A program made the position numbers and the translations under genes. This document shows, one piece after another, positions 9,938 through 18,356 of a stretch of DNA of 64,000 nt. The stretch is from Roseiarcus sp963833955. GTDB taxonomy: Bacteria; Pseudomonadota; Alphaproteobacteria; Rhizobiales; Beijerinckiaceae. The first letter of the stretch is position 1; each line of letters starts with the position of its first letter. Below the pieces are notes generated by a model that saw nothing but the letters and a program-made list of their open reading frames with translations, had not been told where the DNA came from and made no database searches. The DNA is taken from the NCBI GenBank assembly GCA_963833955.1, contig CAWHZY010000010.1:282344-346343 (forward strand), in the 5' to 3' direction.

Positions 9938-10796
9938 TTGCGCAACAATTCCATCGTTCAGATCGGCCAGGGGCCGCTCGCGGTCCGCTTCGGCCCTGCG
10001 CTGCCGCTGGCGCTCATCGCCGGGCCGTGCCAGCTCGAGAGCCGGGCGCACGCGCTCGAGATGGCGCAGGCGCTCAAGGAGATCGCGGCGCGGCGTTCCA
10101 TCGGCCTCGTCTTCAAGTCGTCTTTCGACAAGGCCAATCGAACCTCGGGATCGGCCAAGCGCGGGATGGGTCTCAAATCGGCGCTGCCGATCTTTGCCGA
10201 AATCCGCGAGACGCTCGGTCTGCCCGTCATCACCGACGTGCACGAGAGCAGCCAATGCGCGCCGGTTGCGCAAGCGGTTGACGCGTTGCAGATCCCAGCC
10301 TTCCTGTGCCGCCAGACGGATCTTCTGGTCGCGGCGGCGGAGACCGGCCGGCCGGTCAACGTCAAGAAGGGGCAGTTTCTCGCGCCCTGGGACATGAAGA
10401 ACGTGGTCGCTAAACTCGCCGCCGCCGGTTTGGCCGACATCCTGGTGACCGAAAGGGGCGTGAGCTTCGGCTACAATACGCTGGTTTCCGACATGCGCGC
10501 GCTGCCGATCATGGCGCGCGAGACCGGCGCGCCGGTCATCTTCGACGCCACCCATTCCGTGCAGCAGCCTGGAGGGCAGGGGACTTCATCGGGTGGCGAG
10601 CGCGCGTTCGTGCAGCGTGCTGGCGCGGGCCGCTGTGGCGGTCGGCGTCTCCGGCGTGTTCATCGAGACCCATCAGGACCCCGACCACGCGCCGTCGGAT
10701 GGCCCCAACATGGTGCCCCTCAAGGATTTCGAAGCGCTTGTCGCCGAACTGCAGGATTTTGACCAACTCGTTAAGCGTAACGCTGAGACCGACTGA
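9938..10796 (+). CDS. kdsA: 3-deoxy-8-phosphooctulonate synthase (KDO-8-P synthase), frameshifted
   Basis: Condenses phosphoenolpyruvate with arabinose 5-phosphate to KDO 8-phosphate, the committed step for the lipopolysaccharide inner-core sugar. Family marks are IAGPCQLESRAHALEMA, FKSSFDKANRTSGSAKRG, ITDVHE, QIPAFLCRQTDLL, NVKKGQFLAPWDM, and FDATHSVQQPGGQGTSSGG. After ERAFV the frame is lost; another frame restores VLARAAVAVGVSGVFIETH and PDGPNMVPL-like residues to the stop at 10796. One extra base near 10612 explains this, and because the gene is normally essential I treat it as a sequencing error. The start is a TTG at 9938, just before the conserved core. The metal-site Cys in the AGPCQ motif is present in both metal-dependent and other forms, so I do not assign a class. 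Confidence 0.92.
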
Positions 10797-10866
10797 CCGC
10801 GCCCTTGTCACATGACGGTCGCGTGAACATTATATTTTTCACGACCGGCCCGCGACGACGAGTCCG

Positions 10867-11832
10867 ATGGACAAATATCTCTTCAGCTACGCAACCGCGA
10901 GCGACCCGCCGATCAAGCGGGGGCTGATTCGGCTCGTCGAAAAGGCGACGGGCCAGCCGAAGCTCAAGCGGATGTATGTGAAGAACCAGCGCTTTCCGCG
11001 CGCAGGCGAGAACTTCTGGCAGGCCGCCGTGCGCTCGCTCGAGCTTGACGTGCGCTATGACCCTCACGCTCTCGCGGCCGTGCCGAAGACGGGTCCCGTC
11101 GTATTCGTCGCCAATCATCCCTATGGCGTGCTCGACGGCATCGTCATGGCTTGGCTGGTCAGTAAGGCGAGGCCTGATTTTCTCGTTCTCACCCATATCG
11201 TGCTGACGCGAGCGCCCGAGGCGGCGGATTTCATCCTGCCGATCGATTTCTCGGGCGTGGAGGGAGCCGAGCAAACAAATTTGGCTTCGCGCGCCGCGGC
11301 GCGCGCCCATCTCGCAAAAGGGGGCGCCCTCGTGGTGTTCCCCTCCGGAGCCATTTCGACGACCCCCGACAAGCTTGGTTTGCAGCCCGCGGTCGACGGA
11401 CCGTGGCAGCCGTTCGTGTCGCAACTCGTCCAGCGTTCGAAGGCGACGGTCGTGCCGATCTGGTTCGGCGGCCAGAACAGCCGCCTGTTCCAGATCGCGA
11501 GTCACGTGAGCCTCACCCTTCGGCTGTCGCTGATCTTCCACGAGGTGAAGACGCGGATCGGAACCGCTCTTCCGGTTGCGATCGGAGCGCCGATTCCATT
11601 CGCATCCCTAGCGGCTCTCAAAGACCGGCAGGCGCTTGCCGACGAACTGCGCGCGCGCGTCTATGCGTTGACGAGGCTTGCTCCGCCGACCGCCGACAAG
11701 CCGCGGCGCAAGATCGGCAAACTGCTGGGGCCAAAGCTGCCGACGCGCCCCGAACAAACCGCGCGGCCTGAACGCGCCGCAAATCGCCCTGTTCCTCTTG
11801 CCGGGATCCTCGGTCAGCCGCGGCCGCGATAG
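10867..11832 (+). CDS. Lysophospholipid acyltransferase family protein (PlsC-like)
   Basis: A 321-residue acyltransferase likely acting at the inner membrane on lysophospholipids or ornithine-lipid precursors. The catalytic NHx4D motif reads NHPYGVLD near residue 83. FPSGAIS, the equivalent of the glycerophosphate-binding FPEG block, appears near 160, followed by VVPIWFGG. The N-terminus (MDKYLFSYATASDPPIKRG) and basic, Pro-rich tail are typical of the larger alphaproteobacterial subgroup. It lies 70 bases after kdsA on the same strand, consistent with an envelope-lipid grouping. Its end overlaps the convergent queF gene by 19 bases. The exact acyl acceptor is unknown. Confidence 0.87.
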   Translation: MDKYLFSYATASDPPIKRGLIRLVEKATGQPKLKRMYVKNQRFPRAGENFWQAAVRSLELDVRYDPHALAAVPKTGPVVFVANHPYGVLDGIVMAWLVSKARPDFLVLTHIVLTRAPEAADFILPIDFSGVEGAEQTNLASRAAARAHLAKGGALVVFPSGAISTTPDKLGLQPAVDGPWQPFVSQLVQRSKATVVPIWFGGQNSRLFQIASHVSLTLRLSLIFHEVKTRIGTALPVAIGAPIPFASLAALKDRQALADELRARVYALTRLAPPTADKPRRKIGKLLGPKLPTRPEQTARPERAANRPVPLAGILGQPRPR

Positions 11833-12275
11833 GGCGCGACGCCCTGATCGGGAACCCACACGCCCTTCGGCGGCTTGCCGCTCTGCCAGAACACGTCGAT
11901 CGGCATGCCGCCGCGCGGGAACCAGTAGCCCCCGATTCTGAACCATCGCGGCTTGAGCAATCCGACCAGGTCCTTGCCGATGCGCACCGTGCATTCCTCA
12001 TGGAACGCGCCGTGATTGCGGAAGCTCTGAAGGTAAAGCTTCAGCGATTTCGATTCGACGATCCATGCGCCAGGCGCGTAGTCGATGACCAGATGGGCAA
12101 AATCGGGCTGGCCTGTCACCGGACACATCGACGTGAACTCGGGCGCGGTAAAACGGGCGATATAATCCGTATCGGCCTGAGGATTGGGGACGCGATCGAG
12201 CGTCTTGGCGTCGGGCGCATCCGGGATACGCGAAGGGCGCCCCAAATGGGCGAGGGCAGGCTCAGGTTTTTTCAT
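11814..12275 (-). CDS. queF: NADPH-dependent 7-cyano-7-deazaguanine reductase (preQ1 synthase)
   Basis: Reduces the nitrile preQ0 to the amine preQ1 in the queuosine tRNA-modification pathway. It is a short-form enzyme of about 153 residues with the T-fold. The catalytic Cys lies in FTSMCPVTGQPDFAHL and the QueF signature reads WIVESKSLKLYLQSFRNHG, followed by HEECTVRIG with the catalytic Glu/His area. I start at ATG 12275; a GTG two codons upstream (12281) is possible. No other queuosine gene is in the window. The gene is convergent with the acyltransferase. Confidence 0.95.
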   Translation of the reverse strand: MKKPEPALAHLGRPSRIPDAPDAKTLDRVPNPQADTDYIARFTAPEFTSMCPVTGQPDFAHLVIDYAPGAWIVESKSLKLYLQSFRNHGAFHEECTVRIGKDLVGLLKPRWFRIGGYWFPRGGMPIDVFWQSGKPPKGVWVPDQGVAPYRGRG

Positions 12276-12327
12276 GGCCACGTTTAGTTCTAAGCCGCTT
12301 TCACCGGCAAGGCTCGGACGATGAAAT

Positions 12328-12555
12328 CTACTTCAGTTGACCGCCGAACTGGGATGAAACATACCCGCTGAGCCGGACACAGACACCGTTAGACGCCAGG
12401 ACGCCAGGAAAGCCGGCGACATTGCACTTCTTGGCCGCTTCCGCCTGCTTCGGCTTGTCGGCATGGCGCTGCGAGGGCAGTTCCGCCGCCTGCCCGGCGA
12501 TAGCTGCGACGACCGCGCCCGCGAGCGCGAATGCGACCGATCGTTGAATGATCAT
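12328..12555 (-). CDS. Small exported protein with porin-like signature
   Basis: A 75-residue protein with a signal peptide (MIIQRSVAFALAGAVVAAIAGQAAA-like hydrophobic stretch) and a short mature part rich in Lys and Ala. The mature part contains KKCNVAGFPGVLASNGVCV followed by RLSGYVSSQFG. This resembles the N-terminal disulfide segment and first beta-strand of alphaproteobacterial porins (pattern C...G.....C...GGYV), but the barrel is absent. The open frame extends upstream to 12627, and I choose the Met directly before the signal peptide. It could be a truncated porin or one of the short paralogues seen in this group. Function unknown. Confidence 0.6.
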   Translation of the reverse strand: MIIQRSVAFALAGAVVAAIAGQAAELPSQRHADKPKQAEAAKKCNVAGFPGVLASNGVCVRLSGYVSSQFGGQLK

Positions 12556-12730
12556 GGACCTTCCCACTGGTCGCTTGGCGCGGCACTGTGGCTGAATTAT
12601 AGCCGCACGAGTGCGCAGAGACGCCATATTGGGCCGCTAAAGGGCGACCGGCAAGCGTCGTTGAAGGCGGGCTTGCGACTCAGCGTGCAATCCGCAAGGA
12701 AGGCGCGGGCCAATCGGGAGCGCGAAAGGC

Positions 12731-15700
12731 ATGGAGACGACGCCTGCTTTTGCACGCCCTCTCGCGCATCGCCCCACAGGGCTTTCGTGGCTCGCCGGCT
12801 TCGCGCTTCTTGCGGTCGCCATCTATGCGGCGGTTGCGCTGCTACAACCGATCGTCGCGGCGATCGCAGGCGCAGGCGCGCTCGCCCTTGTGCGCTGGGC
12901 GCGAGCCGAGCGTCCCTATAGCCCGGCGCTGATCGCCGTCGACGCCGCGGCGTTCGCGATCTTCGCTTACGACCGCAATGACTCGCTTGGCTTCTGGCAA
13001 TTGCCTGGACCGTGGGCGGATGTCTTTCGCTTCGATCTGCCCGGGGTGACGATCGCGCTGATCATCTACGCCGGCGGCTCGATCCTCGCGCTTATCGGCG
13101 GCTTTCGGGGACTGCGCATCATCGAGGCGTTGAGCCTGACCGCGATCCCATTCTTGTTCAACCTCATGCTTGCGATCGGCGCCGACTGGCACATGGCCGA
13201 ACTCGGCGCCGGCGTGACCGCGCACGCCAGTCTGCCCTTTCCAGCGCAGGTCGCCATTGGACGCGCGCTGACCCTGTGGTTCATCGGCGAGGCGATCTTC
13301 ATTCTGATCAACCTGGTCAGCGTCAACCTGCTGCCGCGCTCGGTCCGCACGCACGCTGTGTTTGCGCTGAGCGGCGCGGTCGCGGCGGCCACGCCTTTGT
13401 TCGCCAATGCGGCGCAATGGGTCGTTCAGCCTATCCTGACGATCTTTTTTTCCGCCTTGTGCGGGGCGCTGGCGCAAGCGGGCCTGTGGGCGATCGTTTA
13501 TCTCCTGACCGGCGTTGCTCTTGATTGGCTCGCGGGCCGCCCGCCGCGCTTCGAGGTGGTCTGGGAACATTGGCGGACTGGCTTCATCAAGGGCGCGATC
13601 TACGGCGCGCTGTTCATGGGGCTGATCCTCATAGCGGCCCTGATCTTGGCCGTGCCCGGCGCGACCACTTTTTTCGACAAGGGTGCGCTGCTTATCGGCC
13701 CGCTTCTCGGCGCGCTCCTCTTTCCGCTCGCGCAGACGATCGTCGGCAGCGCGGACGGAACGCCGCCTTTTTTCGACCGCCTCAGGGCCGCCTATCGCGA
13801 TCCGCGAGGACCCGCGCGCGGGCTTGTCGCCGGGCTCGGCCTCGCGCTCGCCTATCGCGCCAATCTGGCGGCCTACGACGGCGGCGCGCGTTTTCTCGCA
13901 ATGGCCGCCATCGGCGCGGTTTGCTACGGGGGCGTCGACCTCGCCTTCGATGCGTGGAGCGTGATCCGGGGCGAGCGACAAAAGCTCCAGACCTGGCGCC
14001 TCTACGCGTTGGGCGTTCTGCTCGGCGGCTTGGTCGCCGGCGCGCTTGGTTGGTATTTCGACACGCCCCAGGTTCACGTCGTGATCGACAAATTCTGGGC
14101 CTATGCCGACGTCAACTATCGGCTACACGGGCGCAAGCTCGGCGACTTCACCACCTATCCGATCTTCAACAAATACGGCTCGATCAACCTCGGCGAGGTC
14201 GCGGGCGGCGTCAGGCTGTTCTGGACCGAGTCGGTTGCGGGCGTGATCAACTGGTCGCTCGCCGCGCCGCTGTTCTCGATCAACTACGTTCTGCTCGACG
14301 CGGCGTTGCGAAGAAGCTTGCGTCCGATCAAGACGCTTCTGAGCCCCGCGGGCGTCGAAGGCCTGGTGGAGCAGGGGGTGCGCGTTTTGCGCTGGGGCCT
14401 GTGGATGGCGCCGGTCATCAACTCGTTCCTGCGCCAGTCGCCGGACCCGACCTGGTACAATCAGGACGGCGCGATTCGCACGGGGGTCGCCATCGGCGCC
14501 AACGTCACGCAGAACCCGGCGGACTTCCGCCAGTTCAGCCTCGCCATGTTCACAGGCCTCCTTGCCTATGACTGGCTCAGGATCCTGATCTGGTTCGACC
14601 ATATGGGGCTCAGGGTCGCGACGCTGGTCAATCTGTCGTTTCTCGGCGGCGACCGAGCCGACGAGGCGGCGGCGCGATTCGTCGGCCATCGTGGCCGCAC
14701 ACGCGCTATCCCTGACGGCATCCGCCGCTTTGGCACTTGGGCGCCGCTGCTCATTCCGTTTTACATCCCCCGCGGCTCCGAGTGGGACAAAGCTTGGACC
14801 GGGGCGGAGACGCTCGCACGCGGCGGCGCGCCCATGCCGGACGCGGTCAGGACGCTGGCCATCGCTTACGCCGCCTCAGGCGCCGCGATCGCCGCGGCCT
14901 CCGTCGCGGCCTATCTCAAAGAGCGCGCCAAGGTTGGGCCAGCGGGGCCGTGGCTCGATGGCGCGCCGCTTGAACTCGCGCGGCGGCCGGAAGGCTACGC
15001 GTTCAACAATGGCGCGGTGGGGCTGGAGATTCAACGCGACGGCAGGGGCGCGGCTTTCGTTATGGGCGCGGAGCGCGGCGGCTTCGCCATCGACCTCTTT
15101 CGCCGGCCGCTCGATCCCTACCAGGCGCGCGGCCATTTCTTCTATGTGAGCGAGGAGGACGAGGCGCCCTGGTCGATCGGCTTCGAACCGGCGCGGCGGG
15201 CTGGCGACTATCGGATCGAGGAGCCGGGCTTCAATCATCTCGCGATCGTCAACGCGCTGAACGGGATCGAAGCGCGGATGCAGATCGCGCCCGACCCGGA
15301 AGGCGCCATCCTGAGCTGGCGCATCAGGCTCGAGAATAAATCGGACCGGCATCGACGCCTGCGCCTCACCAGCTTCTGCGAGGTCGCCGCCCATGAGACC
15401 GGCGCTTACGCGAAGGATCTCGATTTCGCCGGCATGCATGTCGAGACCATCTTCGTGCGTTCCCTCAACGCCATTCTTGCGCGCAACCGACTCTTGCGTT
15501 CGGCGCGGGCCGATCGCGGAGAAGTCGCCTTCTTCGCGGTCAAGCCGGGTCGTGGCGCCGAACTCGTCGGCTACGAGGATTCGCGCATCCGCTTTATCGG
15601 CGAAGGCTCGTTGATCAAGCCAACCGGATGCGAGCGGTGGCGCTGGCGCAAGCTCGACGACGAAGGCAAACTCTGGCCCTTCGATCCAGCGGCAAGTTTC

Positions 15701-18175
15701 ACCCTTGAGGCGATGCTCGCTCCCGGCGAGGCCGCGGAGGCGGAGTTCATCGTCGGCCGCTCCGACAACGCGGTCTGGGCGGGCGAATTGATCGCAACAC
15801 GCCTCGGCCTCCCGCCTCTTCCAGAGCGGGAGCTGCAAAGGCGCCTTTACGAAACGCGCGCCGTCGAGCCTTCACATGCTCTGCATTCGCGCTGGCCGTT
15901 TGCCTTCTCTGCGGATGGCAAAGCGCTGAGCCTGACCCAGCGCACGCCCCGACCGTGGGCGCACGTGATGGCGAACGAAATCGGCATGGCGACGATGGTC
16001 TCCAACGACGGCGAGGTTTTCTCCGCCTTTGGCAACGCGCGTCAGAACGGCCTCTCCGCCTTTCGTTTCGACAGCGTGACCGCCGTGCAGCCAGGGCAGA
16101 TCGTCTACCTGCGAGATCTCGACAGCGGCGAAACAGACGCGCCGAGCTTCACCCCTTTTCAGCACGGCGGCGCCATGCACGATGCGGTGTATGAGCCAGG
16201 GGTCGCGACGTTCACCATGACGCGCGGCGATCTCGAAACGGAATATGTCGTCTTTGTGCCGCCAAACTATCCAGGCGACATGCGTCTCCTCACATTGCGC
16301 AATCGCGGGAGGCGTTCGAAGCGCCTGCGCATCGCGCCCTATTTCGATCTGGCGCTCGACGATAGTCCGAACGCGAGCATCGACAAGATTCGCGACCAGA
16401 CGGTGGGTTCGACCCTTCTTTTCAGCAACCCCGGCAATGATTTCGTGCGCGGAGTAGTCTTCGCCGCAACGAGCCTCGAGGGGCCGACGACCGAGACCAT
16501 CCGCGCGCGATTCTTCGGCGGGCCCGGACGCAATATCCTGACCCCTGCAATGGTCGAGACCGGCGTCAGCGACGGCGCCGCGCGCGACGACGGGCGGCGG
16601 GTGGCCGCCTTCTGCAGCGAGATCGTCCTGCCCCCCGGAGGCGAAACAAAAATCGCCATCGCCTTCGGCCAGGGGCCGGGCCGACCGGAAGCGCTGGCCG
16701 CCGCGGCGCGCATCGGAGTGGTCAGCGCGGAGGACGAACTTGCGGCGACGCGCGCCTCCTGGGCCGAGCGGCTGGGCAAGGTCGAAGTCCGCACGAACCG
16801 GCCTGACTTCGACCGGCTGGTGAACACCTGGCTGCCCTACCAGCTCTACGCTTCGCGGCTGTTCGGCCGCGTCGGCCCGAACCAGCTCGGCGGCGCCACC
16901 GGCTATCGCGACCAGTTGCAGGACGTGCTGCCGCTGACGCTCCTCGAGCCTCGCCTCACGCGGGCGCAGATCGTGTTGCATGCGAGCCAGCAATTCCGCG
17001 AAGGCGACGTGCTCAAGTGGTGGCATCGCGCGCCGGGCGGTGGCACCGGTCTCGGCCAGCGGACCAAGGCGAGCGACCCGCACCTTTGGCTGCCCTACGT
17101 TCTCGCCCGCTATGTACGCGACAGCGGCGATCGGACGGTGCTCGATGAGGTGACGCCGTTCCTCGAAGCCGAGGCTGTGCCGGCGCACGAGGACACCTGG
17201 ATCGTGATCCCCCGCGTCTCACGCGAGAGCGCGACCGTCTACGAGCACGCGCGCCTGGCCATCGCCTTCACCCTCGAGCATCTGGGCGCGAACGGGCTGC
17301 CTTTGCTGCGCGCCGGCGACTGGAACGACGGCATCGACGCGCTCGGCCGACGTGAAATCGGAACCAGCGTCTGGATGGGCTTCTTTCTCGCCAACGTGCT
17401 CGACGGTTTTGTCGGCTTGGCGCGGATCAAGGGCGACGAAGCTTTCGCCGCCCGGTGCGAGCAGGAATTCGCCGCCCAGCGGAAGGCGTTGGAGGCCGGC
17501 TGGATGGGCGACCATTACGCGCTCGACTTTGCCGATGACGGGCAAGAGATCGGCGAGCGCAACGCCATGGCCAACGGCTGGGCCGCCTATTCCGGCGCCT
17601 GCGACGACGAGCGCGCGCTTGCCGCGGTCGAGGGCGGCCTGAGGGGGATCGAGCGCGAGAATCGGGTTCTGCTGCTCGAGCAGCCATTCTACGAACATTC
17701 GCGGCCCTACCCGGGACGGATCGCGGACTATCCGCCGGGGGTGCGTGAGAACGGCGGCCAGTACAGCCACGGCGCGACCTGGATTGTCGATGGCTTCATG
17801 CGCCTCGCCGCCTCGGCGCGCGCCAAGGGCGACCGCGAATTGGCCGCCCGCCTCAGCGCGCGCGCCTTCGAGATCTACGAAAAGATCTCCCCGCTGAAAA
17901 AGACGGATCCCGAAAGCCTGGCCATCTACGGGCTCATCCCCACTCAGCAGCCCGCTGATATCTACGACGGTTGGGGCCACGGCGGGCGAGGGGGCTGGTC
18001 GTGGTACACCGGCTCCGCCGCTCGAATGGTGTCGGCGGCCTACGCGCTTTTGGGGATCGAGCAGCGGGACGGGAAGGTCGTGCTCCGCGACGACCTGTTC
18101 GAGGCCAAGGGGGAACTGAAGGTTCTGTCCTTGCGCATCGGAGAAGCGACCTGGACCCCGGACGGGGAGCGCTGA
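12731..18175 (+). CDS. Large membrane protein with GH94 phosphorylase module (NdvB/ChvB-like C-terminal half)
   Basis: A 1,814-residue protein. The first roughly 700 residues contain many hydrophobic segments, for example around 20-60, 115-150 and 215-310. From about residue 740 it matches the C-terminal half of cyclic beta-1,2-glucan synthases: two carbohydrate-binding beta-sandwich domains (EGYAFNNGAVGLEIQRDG; later NARQNGLSAFRFDSVTAV) and a GH94 (alpha/alpha)6 phosphorylase domain with LGGATGYRDQLQDVLPL near 1387 and RAGDWNDGID near 1530, containing the expected general-acid Asp. I do not see the GT84 glycosyltransferase domain that ChvB/NdvB has upstream, and total length is about 1,000 residues shorter. 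It may phosphorolyse or trim beta-glucans at the membrane. ATG at 12731 follows a GGGAG-containing leader. The frame is intact over 5.4 kb. Confidence 0.82.
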   Translation: METTPAFARPLAHRPTGLSWLAGFALLAVAIYAAVALLQPIVAAIAGAGALALVRWARAERPYSPALIAVDAAAFAIFAYDRNDSLGFWQLPGPWADVFRFDLPGVTIALIIYAGGSILALIGGFRGLRIIEALSLTAIPFLFNLMLAIGADWHMAELGAGVTAHASLPFPAQVAIGRALTLWFIGEAIFILINLVSVNLLPRSVRTHAVFALSGAVAAATPLFANAAQWVVQPILTIFFSALCGALAQAGLWAIVYLLTGVALDWLAGRPPRFEVVWEHWRTGFIKGAIYGALFMGLILIAALILAVPGATTFFDKGALLIGPLLGALLFPLAQTIVGSADGTPPFFDRLRAAYRDPRGPARGLVAGLGLALAYRANLAAYDGGARFLAMAAIGAVCYGGVDLAFDAWSVIRGERQKLQTWRLYALGVLLGGLVAGALGWYFDTPQVHVVIDKFWAYADVNYRLHGRKLGDFTTYPIFNKYGSINLGEVAGGVRLFWTESVAGVINWSLAAPLFSINYVLLDAALRRSLRPIKTLLSPAGVEGLVEQGVRVLRWGLWMAPVINSFLRQSPDPTWYNQDGAIRTGVAIGANVTQNPADFRQFSLAMFTGLLAYDWLRILIWFDHMGLRVATLVNLSFLGGDRADEAAARFVGHRGRTRAIPDGIRRFGTWAPLLIPFYIPRGSEWDKAWTGAETLARGGAPMPDAVRTLAIAYAASGAAIAAASVAAYLKERAKVGPAGPWLDGAPLELARRPEGYAFNNGAVGLEIQRDGRGAAFVMGAERGGFAIDLFRRPLDPYQARGHFFYVSEEDEAPWSIGFEPARRAGDYRIEEPGFNHLAIVNALNGIEARMQIAPDPEGAILSWRIRLENKSDRHRRLRLTSFCEVAAHETGAYAKDLDFAGMHVETIFVRSLNAILARNRLLRSARADRGEVAFFAVKPGRGAELVGYEDSRIRFIGEGSLIKPTGCERWRWRKLDDEGKLWPFDPAASFTLEAMLAPGEAAEAEFIVGRSDNAVWAGELIATRLGLPPLPERELQRRLYETRAVEPSHALHSRWPFAFSADGKALSLTQRTPRPWAHVMANEIGMATMVSNDGEVFSAFGNARQNGLSAFRFDSVTAVQPGQIVYLRDLDSGETDAPSFTPFQHGGAMHDAVYEPGVATFTMTRGDLETEYVVFVPPNYPGDMRLLTLRNRGRRSKRLRIAPYFDLALDDSPNASIDKIRDQTVGSTLLFSNPGNDFVRGVVFAATSLEGPTTETIRARFFGGPGRNILTPAMVETGVSDGAARDDGRRVAAFCSEIVLPPGGETKIAIAFGQGPGRPEALAAAARIGVVSAEDELAATRASWAERLGKVEVRTNRPDFDRLVNTWLPYQLYASRLFGRVGPNQLGGATGYRDQLQDVLPLTLLEPRLTRAQIVLHASQQFREGDVLKWWHRAPGGGTGLGQRTKASDPHLWLPYVLARYVRDSGDRTVLDEVTPFLEAEAVPAHEDTWIVIPRVSRESATVYEHARLAIAFTLEHLGANGLPLLRAGDWNDGIDALGRREIGTSVWMGFFLANVLDGFVGLARIKGDEAFAARCEQEFAAQRKALEAGWMGDHYALDFADDGQEIGERNAMANGWAAYSGACDDERALAAVEGGLRGIERENRVLLLEQPFYEHSRPYPGRIADYPPGVRENGGQYSHGATWIVDGFMRLAASARAKGDRELAARLSARAFEIYEKISPLKKTDPESLAIYGLIPTQQPADIYDGWGHGGRGGWSWYTGSAARMVSAAYALLGIEQRDGKVVLRDDLFEAKGELKVLSLRIGEATWTPDGER

Positions 18176-18356
18176 GAGGGCAAATCCCCCGAAATTGCCG
18201 GGCGGTTTGCCCGTGGCGATCCAGCGTAGCGCCGCATTTGCCTTAAAATCGAATTGAAAACGGCCGCGCCGTTGCGGCGCAGCGCAGTTTCTGGCAAGAG
18301 GCGGCGCCAACGAGCCGCGGGAGAGCGCCTGCGGCCTTGCAACGGGGCTTTCGCGC

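Noticed and set aside
12842..14077. Long minus-strand open frame opposite the GH94 membrane protein
   Set aside because: A GC-rich shadow frame dominated by Arg, Asp and Gln, with no domain; the plus-strand frame is intact and conserved.
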